A stretch of 64,000 bases of DNA. Source: Argopecten irradians (Eukaryota > Mollusca > Bivalvia > Pectinida > Pectinidae). Shown piece by piece: positions 21,692-31,760 of the stretch. Each line of letters opens with the position of its first letter. Position 1 is the first letter of the stretch. The translations under genes were made by a program, and so were the position numbers. The notes beneath the pieces were generated by a model. The model was given only the letters and a program-made list of their open reading frames with translations, did not search any database and was not told where the DNA came from. The stretch is taken from assembly GCF_041381155.1 (NCBI RefSeq), contig NC_091137.1:15061765-15125764 (forward strand), given 5' to 3'.

Positions 21692-22080
21692 GTAGTAATA
21701 CTGAATCAACACACTATACTCAATACAAGTAGGTGCCTCTCATGTACACTGTACTATATTTAGTGATAACAAAATCTAAATCACAGTAAACATGTATATA
21801 CGTACTTAAAGGTATTTTTTCACAGATTTTTTTCTTTTACTCTCAGAAATATATTTGTGCATTCAGTACTCCAACCCCTACTAGACAGTGCAACAAGAGT
21901 ACTATATAATTGCCTTTATTCTGGAGAATAAATTTCATTGTATTTGCTATCTCATTCATTTCCGTTAACTTAAACTCATGAATAAAATACAGCAAAAAAT
22001 TACCAAATGCAAAAAATATTTCTCTCCATGAATAATCAATAAGAGGAAACGCTTTCTGGAATTAAATAAATACATGTATA
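21692..22080. other. Sequence between minisatellite and SINE
   Basis: AT-rich sequence with no exon or repeat recognised. Confidence 0.4.
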
Positions 22081-22084
22081 TAGT

Positions 22085-22200
22085 GTAGTGGGATTGGACT
22101 AGGTCAATCATCAGTGACCAGGTAGCTCAGTGATAGAGCATTCGCCTAATGTTCGGAGGTCCCAGGTTCGAATCTCAGTCTAGCTGTTACATTTTCTCCT
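22085..22200 (+). repeat. tRNA-derived SINE copy 1 (type C)
   Basis: The tRNA-like part (about 22116-22186) has an A box TAGCTCAGTGATAGAGCA and a B box GGTTCGAATCTC. The acceptor, D and T arms can pair, but the anticodon stem is poor. The same flanks (GTGGGATTGGACT... before, TACATTTTCTCCT after) surround the second copy at 23389, so this is a dispersed element and not a single tRNA gene. Confidence 0.75.
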
Positions 22201-22720
22201 CTCCATACATGCCATATTTTTCTAGGGGTGGACAGGGAGATTGATAACCATTTTGAGGGATTTTGGTCTCAAAAGAGGGAGGTATACGCGCGACATATAT
22301 AAATAAATTAAATATCTGCTTTTTTATGATGAAATTCTGCATTCATATTGAATTTTACTGAAATAAAGGAATGTGTGGTTTTGCAAAAGTAGTCACATCC
22401 CTATATACACCCAGTTCTGGAGCAGTTTTATTGTTCGAAATATTAGTCTGGGCTTTTTAATAATCTCTGACAATAACGGATAATTAACTTAGATAAAGTT
22501 CTTAAATTTACAAGCATTAAATTAAAAAAAAAACAGAATCGTTACAGTAGTATTCAAAATGTAATTTAATCTGAGAGAGAAAAAAAGTAAATTTCTTTTT
22601 AATTTTATTTATTTAAATTCAGTTACTATTGATAAATTTTTATTATTAATATATTTTTTTTCTAAAAATAAATTCACACAGAAATTCTAAAAAAATAATA
22701 CTTTTTCCATTTTTAAAAAC
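22201..22720. other. SINE 3' flank and AT-rich spacer
   Basis: The first 100 bp (GGGGTGGACAGGGAG... GAGGGAGGTATACGCGCG) may be the SINE body. The rest is AT-rich with poly-A/T runs and no gene. Confidence 0.4.
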
Positions 22721-23020
22721 GTGGTTATTAGGAAATCCGGAAATTCTATAAAATCCGGATCATCTATTACAATTACCCAAAATGGCGGCCATTACGATTG
22801 CAAAGTTTGTGACATCCATCAAATACAGATAGGCCTATTTAACATTAAAAACGTGAGTAAATCATTCACAGTTGTAAGCAGTATTTGTTTTGTTGTAATG
22901 TTCACTAGCTGTAGTCATAAAATTTATTGAAAGGCCAGCTGATTGTTTTCTAGGCGGTCGATCGGCTTCTTGACTTCAGTTTACGTAATACACAGACGTG
23001 AGTGAAAGTGACACAACAAG
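22721..23020. repeat. Fragment related to the interior of hAT-like element 1
   Basis: From about 22785 the order ATTACGATTGCAAA, TAGGCCTATTTA, GTGAGTAAATCATTCA, CACTAGCTGTAGTCATAA matches 12985-13130 in element 1 with many substitutions. It is an older relative without visible termini. A short plus-strand frame here (HYDCKVCDIHQ) might be a relic of a zinc-finger transposase exon, but this is weak. Confidence 0.55.
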
Positions 23021-23357
23021 CCAAGGTGGAAATAGCCCAAGGCTGCTAATTAGGGCCACTTGGGTGTTGGTCAGGGGGTCAGGGAGTGGTTACTCTCGTG
23101 CTAAAATTAACCTAGCATGTACACAAATGTGGCAGTGAAAATAAAACGGAGGGGTTTATAGAAATCGGGAATTTAGACTCTCCTGCCGGGAGACAATAAA
23201 AGGCTTTAAAATACGGGAGGTTTTGTCTCACGCCGGGAGGTATGGCATGTATGCCTCTCCTGTTACAAAATTGGCGCCTAACTAATATACCCATGGTGAT
23301 GGTATAAGAGTCTCATATGTCTTCCAAGGCGAAGACTTTGAAAAAGGAGGGAGGAGT
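23021..23357. other. Spacer before second type C SINE
   Basis: Contains short internally similar stretches (CCGGGAGACAATAAAAGG and CGCCGGGAGGTATGG) that look like part of another degenerate repeat. No gene. Confidence 0.4.
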
Positions 23358-23475
23358 GAAGTGGGATTAGACTGGGTGGATCATCAGTGACCAGGTAGCT
23401 CAGCGGTAGAGCATTCAGCTGGTGTTCGGAGGTCCTGGATTCGAATCCCGGTCTGGCCATTATATTTTCTCCTGT
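23358..23475 (+). repeat. tRNA-derived SINE copy 2 (type C)
   Basis: The tRNA-like part (23389-23459) has A box TAGCTCAGCGGTAGAGCA and B box GGATTCGAATCCCGG. It shares 5' (GTGGGATTAGACTGGGTGGA) and 3' (TTATATTTTCTCCTGTCCT) flanks with copy 1. It ends about 30 bp from the last UCHL5 exon found. Confidence 0.75.
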
Positions 23476-23503
23476 CCTGTTATAGTATATAAGTGATACT
23501 TAC

Positions 23504-26500
23504 TTCTGCATCCTCTTCTCTAGGACAGGACGTACAAGTGTCAGCCAATCTGTCTCTCCTGGTATAGCACCTGGTGAAGACACGATAAGAAAAGTTTTGT
23601 CAGAAAAAAATAAATAAATAAATGTTAGAAAAAATACCACGTTCAAAAACAAAGCAAAAATTCAATTAATACCCTTTCTGTTAGAATATAAACTCATTGT
23701 CAGAAAAAAAATCTAAAATACTTATTCTTCAACAACCTAACAAGTAAACAAAGAGAGCGAATCTACTGATAATAAAAAAGGAACACGAAACAGCCTCCAC
23801 CTGGTTTTATTGACAATAGAAATCATCAAACACCAGTAATTTGTAGAAATAAGAGAATAAACCATTAATCAGAAACAAAAGTCTAGATATGATAATTGTA
23901 TTGATGAATTTAAGTCACCTAAATCTACAGGTCCATCTTTGAGGCCATCCAGCTCATATAGACGGCCATCAATAGGCAGGTAACCAACAAAATGGTACAC
24001 ATCGTCATCTTTCTTAGCCATCTTCTCATCAAACTCAAACATCTGTTGTCTTCAAAGAAAAAAGATCAAACACTTACTTACATTCAGTAAAAGTGAACAG
24101 CTGAATTTATCACAACTAACCCTGCTTCACTTTTCAGGAATATGGTAGACATAAAGTATTTTTGTGCACAAAATTGTTCTCTCGATTCAGAATTAAAAAT
24201 TATTTTTTTGACACAAAATGATGATGAATAATACATGTATTTCAAAAATCTTCTGACACAAAAATTCTGCTGCCAAAGTTGCATAAGTAAAACAACTAAA
24301 ACAAGAGGCCCAGAGGGCCTGTATCGCTCACCTGGTTTTTTGTTAGTAATTATCACAAGAATCTGACAATTAGAAAAATAAGCAAAATTGACTCCCAAAG
24401 TTTAATTTTGAATCACAACCATACAATGATGCTAATGATGCTACCATTGGATTATAAGTGCTCTTCCATTCTTAGTTGCAGAGAAGAAGTCGTTTATATG
24501 GAAATAGCTAAATTGACCCCTTTTGACCCCATCCTTCAGGCTCCTGGGGGGGGGGGTCAGCCCCATCATTTGCAAAATTTTGAATCCAAACCCTTTAAGG
24601 ATGTAACCATTGCATTATGAGCGCAATCCCATGTTAAGTTGCAGAGAAAAAGTCATTTATATGGAAATTGACCATTTTTGACCCCGCCCCTCAGGCCCCC
24701 GGGGGTCAGCCCTATCATTTGCTCAATTTGGAATCCCCAGCCTACAAGGATGCTACCATTGCATTATGGGTGCTATACCATGCTTAGTTGCAGAGAAGAA
24801 GTCATTTATATGGAAATAGCCAAATTGACCCCTTTTGACCCCGCCCCTCAGGCCCCCGGGGGGTCAGCCCTATCATTTGCACAATTTTGAATCCCCACCC
24901 TATAAGGATGCTACCATTGCATTATGGGTGCTATACCATACTTAGTTTCAGAGAAGAAGTCGTTTATATGGAAATAGCCAAATTGGCCCCTTTTGACGCC
25001 GCCTCTCAGGCCCCCGGGGGGTCAGCCCCATTATTTGTACAATTTTGAATCCCCACCCTATAAGGATGATATCATTGCATTATGGGTGCTATCCCATGCT
25101 TGGTTTCAGAGAAGAAGTCGTTTATATGGAAATAGCCAAATTGAGCCCTTTTGACCCCGCCCCTCAGCCCCCCCGGGAGTCAGCCCCATCATTTGCAAAA
25201 TTTTGAATCCAATCCCTTTAAGGATGTAACCATTGCATTATGAGCGCAATCCCATGTTAAGTTGCAGAGAAAAAGTCATTTATATGGAAATTGACCACTT
25301 TTGACGACCCCGCCCCTCAGGCCCCCGGGGGTCAGCCCTATCATTTGCTCAATTTGGAATCCTCAGCCTACAAGGATGCTACCATTGCATTATGGGTGCT
25401 ATACCATGCTTAGTTGCAGAGAAGAAGTCATTTATATGGAAATAGCCAAATTGACCCCTTTTGACCCCGCCCCTCAGGCCCCCCCGGGGGTCAGCCCTAT
25501 CATTTGCACAATTTTGAATCCCCACCCTGTAAGGATGCTACCATTGCATTATGGGTGCTATACCATGCTTAGTTGCAGAGAAGAAGTCATTTATATGGAA
25601 ATAGCCAAATTGGCCCCTTTTGACGCCGCCTCTCAGGCCCCCGGGGGGTCAGCCCCATTATTTGTACAATTTTGAATCCCCACCCTATAAGGATGATATC
25701 ATTGCATTATGGGTGCTATCCCATGCTTGGTTTCAGAGAAGACGTTGTTTATATGGAAATAGCCAAATTGAGCCCTTTTGACCCCGCCCCTCAGCCCCCC
25801 CGGGAGTCAGCCCCATCATTTGCAAAATTTTGAATCACAACCATACAATGATGCTAATGATGCTACCATTGGATTATAAGTGCTCTTCCATTCTTAGTTG
25901 CAGAGAAGAAGTCGTTTATATGGAAATAGCTAAATTGACCCCTTTTGACCCCATCCTTCAGGCTCCTGGGGGGGGGGGTCAGCCCCATCATTTGCAAAAT
26001 TTTGAATCCAAACCCTTTAAGGATGTAACCATTGCATTATGAGCGCAATCCCATGTTAAGTTGCAGAGAAAAAGTCATTTATATGGAAATTGACCATTTT
26101 TGACCCCGCCCCTCAGGCCCCCGGGGGTCAGCCCTATCATTTGCTCAATTTGGAATCCCCAGCCTACAAGGATGCTACCATTGCATTATGGGTGCTATAC
26201 CATGCTTAGTTGCAGAGAAGAAGTCATTTATATGGAAATAGCCAAATTGACCCCTTTTGACCCCGCCCCTCAGGCCCCCGGGGGGTCAGCCCTATCATTT
26301 GCACAATTTTGAATCCCCACCCTGTAAGGATGCTACCATTGCATTATGGGTGCTATACCATGCTTAGTTGCAGAGAAGAAGTCATTTATATGGAAATAGC
26401 CAAATTGGCCCCTTTTGACGCCGCCTCTCAGGCCCCCGGGGGGTCAGCCCCATTATTTGTACAATTTTGAATCCCCACCCTATAAGGATGATATCATTGC

Positions 26501-29500
26501 ATTATGGGTGCTATCCCATGCTTGGTTTCAGAGAAGAAGTCGTTTATATGGAAATAGCCAAATTGAGCCCTTTTGACCCCGCCCCTCAGCCCCCCCGGGA
26601 GTCAGCCCCATCATTTGCAAAATTTTGAATCCAATCCCTTTAAGGATGTAACCATTGCATTATGAACGCAATCCCATGTTAAGTTGCAGAGAAAAAGTCA
26701 TTTATATGGAAATTGACCATTTTTGACCCCGCCCCTCAGGCCCCCGGGGGTCAGCCCTATCATTTGCTCAATTTGGAATCCCCAGCCTACAAGGATGCTA
26801 CCATTGCATTATGGGTGTTATACAATGCTTAGTTGCAGAGAAGAAGTCATTTATATGGAAATAGCCAAATTGACCCCTTTTGATCCCGCCCCTCAGGCCC
26901 CCGGGGGTCAGCCCTATCATTTGCACAATTTTGAATCCCCACACTATAAGGATGCTACCATTGCATAATGGGTGCTATACCATGCTTAGTTGCAGAGAAG
27001 AAGTCATTTATATGGAAATAGCCAAATTGACCCCTTTTGACCCCGCCCCTCAGGCCCCCAGGGGGTCAGCCCTATCATTTGCACAATTTTGAATCCCCAC
27101 CCTATAAGGATGCTACCATTGCATTATGGGTGCTATCCCATGCTTGGTTTCAGAGAAGAAGTCGTTTATATGGAAATAGCCAAATTGAGCCCTTTTGACC
27201 CCGCCCCTCAGCCCCCCCCGGGAGTCAGCCCCATCATTTGTACAATTTTGAATCCCCACCCTATAACGATACTACAATTGCATTATGAGTGCTATCTCAT
27301 GCTTAGTTTCAGAGAAGAAGTCGTTTATATGGAAATAGCCAAATTGACCCCTTTTGACCCCGCCCCTCAGGCCCCCGGGGGGTCAGCCCCATAATTTGTA
27401 CAATTTTGAATCCCCACCCTATAAGGATGCTACCATTGCATTATGGGTGCTATCCCATGCTTGGTTTCAGAGAAGAAGTTGTTTATATGGAAATAGCCAA
27501 ATTGACCCCTTTTGGCCCCGCCCCTCAGGCCCCCGGGGGTCAGCCCCATCATTTGTACAATTTTCAGTTAGTAGCCCATAAGGATGCTACCAGTCAAATT
27601 TTATTGAAATCCGACCAGCGGTTATGGAGAATAAGTCGATTGTTGACGGATGCCGGACGCCGGACGCCGGACGACAGACGCCGGACGCTGCGATATGCCA
27701 TAAGCTCACCTCGGTCCTTTGGACCAGGTGAGCTAATAAGTCTGTACCTATAGGCAATACAATCAAACCTGCCATAGCGACCACCTCTGTATAAAGACCA
27801 TCTGCTTAATAAGACCACTTTCTCAGGGTCCAAAATGGCAAATTACAACACAATTTGACCTGTGTATAAAGACCACCTGACTATAACGGCTTTTTATCTT
27901 GGTCCCTTGGGTAGTCTTTATAGACGGGTTTGAATCATTTATAACAATGGATTACCTGGAGAAACTGTTGTGGACCTGTTTGATGATATCCGAGTTACTC
28001 AAGGTTAATCCTCTTAACTGAAAACAAGCACAAAGTTTAACTCCCTTTACAACATAATGACATAGACGACATCAATTTAAATTAATGTAGTAGTGCATAA
28101 CAAGTGAAACCATCAATGAACACAATGATTATCAGTGGTAACGTGGAAACAAGTTGTCTTAATAACTCTCTAAATCCTAGCAAAGTGTGCAACTTCTCTA
28201 CTTAGCAATGAGATTTAAATTGGCTACTCTGTAAATTATATGGTTCAATGTTATGTCAATAAAAGAAAAGCATTATGATAAATACTGTCACTGTACAAGA
28301 TTCTAAACTTACTGCAGGTTCAAATCCCTGAACAAATTCCTTGAAGGACTGAAGTGTGTCTCCGATACTGACATCTTTGTGATCACAGTTGAGGAGGATG
28401 CTGAGGATGGCCTGAGTGGCACAAGCGTTGTTGATCACCTGTAAAGTAATTGATACTCATTTTCATTATCTATAATATTCTCAAGGCGATATAGACCATA
28501 TCATAAAGTCTACAGATAGTGTTGTGTAAGCCAGTTCACTGATCAACTTGCTCTTAATTCATTGCTGGCACACTAAAGTCAGACCTAAATATGCAGTGCT
28601 CTTTTATATTCTAAACATTTAATTCATTGCTGACGCACAAAATTCAGACCTAAATATGCAATGCCCTTTTATAATCTAAACTACATATATCTTGGTTTAT
28701 TTTGGGTTGATTGGTTTTACATCCTATTGATAATTTGACAGAAAAGGCCATTTAAGAATGTGCTAGGTTTAAGAGTTGGGGGAAAGCTAGAGAACCCAGA
28801 GAAAAACCGCCAACCTGCGGTCACTACCTCACATGCCCAAATGCCAAACATGAGAATCAAAGTCTAGACCCAAAGGTGCATGACTTGTGGTAATGCCAGG
28901 GCATTTATTTCAACATAAACCAAAATAATGACATTCCATCAGGAAACAATAACTTACTTGTTTAGCAAAGAAGATTTTTTCTAGTCGACTGTCCTTAACG
29001 ATGGAATCCTGTGCCTCAGATTCTGGCTGCCATTTGAACAAGAATATCAAACCATGAACAGGTCTGGAAATAAACAAATCAACCAAATAAAAAGTCTTAC
29101 TGTTGTTTGTTGAGTAAATCAAATACAACCAAATTAAAAGATTTCATTTTTTTGTTATGTACCCGTTTAAATGAATAATGCAACTTTGTTACCATACTTT
29201 CTTTTTATCAAATCAACAAATCATCAAATGATTTCAGTGTTAAATTTGTTTTCTTTACTTGAGAAAAAATAAACTCCAAGACAAATTGATCATGTTTATT
29301 TCACCCAAATGATATCAAAGAATGGACACCAACTAATTATGTTTCAGCCTTAGCTGACCATATGATATCAAAGAATTAAGATACACCAATACCCACTTGA
29401 GTTTCTCAAAACTGTCCGGGTCCATGCTCCATATCTCTTCAACCTGAACACCAGTACAACCTATAAGGATAAACATCAAAGGTAGTCAGTGCCTTGACAA

Positions 29501-31603
29501 ATAATTATCGGTAAGTACAAAGTGTACTAGTAAGACATGAAATAAACAATCTTTCTGCCACAAAAATGTTGTTTAACATTTTCTTGACCATTTTCTTAAT
29601 GTAAAAACTTGGCAATGCTTTGTGTTACTCAATTTTTTGGCACATGTAAATTTAAATATTAATGTATCAATTTGATAGTGATAGGCTGATGATCTAAAAA
29701 AAATCTCAAAAATTAGAGGGGAAAAAAAAATCAAAATCAGCTAATCAGAAATATTTGAAAGTGAGATTTATGTCACAAAACTTTTGTTTATCATAATTCA
29801 ACTGAATAAATAGCCCATTTTTATTAACATACAGACATTGTTTCCATACAGTACAGTATCCATCATGACACATTAGGGCTGAAACGATTAGTAATTTTTT
29901 TATTCGATTATTTGGTCACATGTAATCGATTACTTATCGATTAATCCCTTGAATTGAAGGCAACTGTATTGTCTCACTGCTGACTACTGAAAACGTCTGC
30001 CATGTTTTGTTATCAACTAATAATAACAACTGTACAATGTAACAGAGCACATGCCTTACATAATATAAGCCTACCAATAAATAAGAATCAGAATAAGAAT
30101 GTAACATCGTTTAAATCCAGTCTGCTAACCCGCTGTATTGACGTGACCTGATCGCTACTGAGCAACATGACCAAATTTTGTCTATGAACTTTTTTATTTC
30201 CGTGATCAAAAAAATAAAATAAATCAAGAACTCTTATCTTCAATTAGAATATGAACAAAAACATTCTTTTTATATGAAAAAAAACATGCAATAGTAAAAT
30301 TAAAATGTTCAACTCTACTGCTCCTTTACGCTCCAGAGGGTCCTGACAGCAATTAGGCCTCCCTGACGTAACAACATGGAGCCGATCGCTAGTGAAAATT
30401 GGCGAACAGCGTGTTGCAAGCTTTCTCATGACATCCACTTTCTCATTGATTAATGACTTTAATTTCCATAGAGACGTAATTTAACAAGTATTTCTCACAT
30501 CATATATGCTTTGTTGAATTCTGACAACTTCAAAACGTGTACATAAAGAGATAAAACTACAGTTGGAATGGCTTCCTCAGAAATCCATGATCTGTAAACA
30601 TGTTTATTCAGCTTACAATGCTCTTGCTATGCATGTTACGATTAACAATTAAGAAAATCTTTAATGGATTATCAGCGATTAGTTTCATTAATCTAATCGC
30701 CTCCGATTATTGAACTAATCGTTTCAGCCCTATGACACATTAGTCTATCGCAGTGGATATGCTTTCACCACACTATTACCTCATCATGATAAAATTTCTC
30801 GACGGTTATAAACGTAGTTGTATATCACAATAATCTCGGAAACTTGTAGTCTTAGATCAGAAAAATTATGAGTTAACTTTTTTTTTATAATAATCTTTTA
30901 ATTTCTTACTAATTTCTCAAACAGGTAATTGTTACTCAAATGGGTAACTTTTACCCATATGCTGGGTTGTGCCCAACCTGTTCCAGTGATTATGAAGTCA
31001 CGAAACTCACGTCAACTGATAAAGTCATAATCATCGAATGGTGGGACTAATCAACGGTAAATTGTACTTTACCCACGTCGTTTTGGGATCACGGAACCAC
31101 CATATTTAAACTGTGTGTACAATACATTTTTTGCGCTACAACAGGTTTGGGACACTCCCGTATATGCAGGATACTCCTGCATTTGAGTAACAATCCTGTA
31201 TATGAGCGATAATTTAGTTACGTTAACGCAGGATTCTGTGAAATGAAAATGGATAAACTTGTTTTAAAAACTGTATAAAAAAGGTGCAAGAAGGTGATAA
31301 TGTATTAAAACATTAAAATTGAAGCTTTTATTTTCATAGGTTTTATCAAATTTTCTAATTGGCTCGAAGACTTATGGATATTACATGGACAGATGAAAGT
31401 GTTCGTTTTGAAAATATGAAAGTGTCGCATTTTTGATGAAGTGTTCATTTTGTCAGTTGAGTTTGCATATGCTTTGGGCACTTATCTTACATATAACATA
31501 TATATAACACATCAATAATCGCCATACCAAATCCTTTGATTAGTTCTGTGAATACACCAGGATCACTTTCAATCAAACACCAATCTCCTGCACTTGTCGC
31601 CAT
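23504..31603 (-). CDS. UCHL5: UCHL5/UCH37 ubiquitin C-terminal hydrolase, catalytic part
   Basis: Seven exons join in frame with GT-AG borders: 31603-31528, 29460-29397, 29063-28958, 28438-28313, 28017-27956, 24049-23919 and 23570-23504 (about 211 codons). The start is [20 protein letters not shown], as in UCH37. The oxyanion Gln is in FFAKQ, the nucleophile Cys in [14 protein letters not shown], the His in [10 protein letters not shown] and the Asp in GRLYELDGL; all four catalytic residues are present. Family role: a cysteine deubiquitinase that binds RPN13 at the proteasome and NFRKB in INO80, both through a C-terminal ULD domain. No exons for that tail (roughly 100 residues in relatives) were found on the minus strand down to 15680. 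The last exon ends CAGAA|GTAAGT, so read-through would give QK and then a TAA stop. Introns hold a hAT-like element, a type A SINE and a 3.4-kb tandem-repeat element. Confidence 0.9.
24055..24303. other. UCHL5 intron, unique part
   Basis: Short AT-rich intron segment between the exon at 24049-23919 and the tandem-repeat element. Nothing else seen. Confidence 0.5.
24304..27737. mobile_element. Tandem-repeat-bearing non-autonomous element in UCHL5 intron
   Basis: The left end is AAGAGGCCCAGAGGGCCTGT followed by CGCTCACCTGG. The right end is AGCTCACCTCGGTCCTTTGG followed by ACCAGGTGAGCTAAT. Both ends hold a short GGCC or GGTCC hairpin and a CTCACCTGG motif in inverted orientation. Between them lie about 21 units of about 156-159 bp (AAGGATGCTACCATTGCATT, AGAAGAAGTCGTTTATATGG, GACCCCGCCCCTCAGGCCCC). 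A (GCCGGAC)n tract sits near the right end (27650-27690). This layout resembles bivalve elements with tandem cores (pearl/Helitron-like), but class assignment is tentative. Frames of about 70 codons run through the units and are not genes. Confidence 0.75.
24397..27240. repeat. 1,422-bp higher-order repeat, two copies
   Basis: Landmarks recur exactly 1,422 bp apart: 24408/25830 (AATCACAACCATACAATGAT), 24678/26100 and 25301/26723. Copy 1 is about 24397-25818 and copy 2 about 25819-27240, each spanning nine basic units. A 623-bp offset (24678/25301, four units) is also visible inside. The copies are close to identical, so the doubling is recent compared with divergence among basic units. Confidence 0.9.
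27768..27936. mobile_element. Short MITE-like element with TCAAACC ends
   Basis: Bounded by ATCAAACCTGCCATAGCGAC and TTTATAGACGGGTTTGA (inverted TCAAACC ends) with internal repeats of TATAAAGACCACCTG. This resembles a small dispersed DNA element seen in marine invertebrates. It ends 20 bp from a UCHL5 exon border. Confidence 0.5.
28556..28684. repeat. 64-bp tandem duplication in UCHL5 intron
   Basis: AATTCATTGCTG...TCAGACCTAAATATGCA occurs twice in tandem (about 28556 and 28620) with several substitutions. Confidence 0.7.
28690..28880 (-). repeat. tRNA-derived SINE fragment (type A) in UCHL5 intron
   Basis: Shows GGTTTTACATCCTATTGATA, GGCCATTTAAGAATGTGCTA, GGGGGAAAGCTAGAGAACCC, GAGAAAAACCGCCAACCTGC and GGTCACTACC in the order of the type A SINE. 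It is degenerate at both ends. Confidence 0.65.
29461..29865. other. UCHL5 intron 1, proximal part
   Basis: AT-rich intron sequence without exon or repeat signals. Confidence 0.45.
29874..30732. mobile_element. hAT-like non-autonomous element 3
   Basis: This 859-bp element starts TAGGGCTGAAACGATTAG and ends CTAATCGTTTCAGCCCTA. A perfect 8-bp target duplication TGACACAT flanks it (29866-29873 and 30733-30740). It is a close relative of element 2, with small internal deletions, and lies in UCHL5 intron 1. It shows clearly that this family makes 8-bp target duplications. Confidence 0.95.
30741..31527. other. UCHL5 intron 1, distal part
   Basis: AT-rich, with no exon recognised. Near 31150-31215 there is a local duplication around CCTGTATATG/CCTGCATTTGAGTAACAA. 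Confidence 0.4.
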
Positions 31604-31760
31604 TTTCGCAATTTATGCCGGAAGTCGCACATGGGATCAGTTAAGATGGAAAAAGCAGTGGATAAGTATCAAGACTTACTTCCTAAATACATCTACAATA
31701 TACAAATTATAACACAAACGAACTAAAACAATAAATATACATTATCTCAAATCTTTTAAA
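31604..31760. promoter_or_regulatory. Putative bidirectional promoter between UCHL5 and a CDGSH gene
   Basis: Only 157 bp separate the UCHL5 start codon (31603, minus) from the ATG at 31761 (plus). If the plus-strand exon is real, the two genes share this promoter. No TATA box or known element is claimed. Confidence 0.4.

Noticed and set aside
22116..22186. Functional tRNA gene
   Set aside because: A and B boxes are present but the anticodon stem is poor, and the same flanks surround a second copy at 23389, which indicates a SINE.
23389..23459. Functional tRNA gene
   Set aside because: As for 22116: dispersed flanks, weak anticodon arm and a doubtful anticodon.
24408..27753. Series of 70-124-codon plus-strand frames with similar sequence ([20 protein letters not shown])
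   Set aside because: They arise from the tandem repeat, start and stop at random in different units and have no codon-level conservation or splice support.
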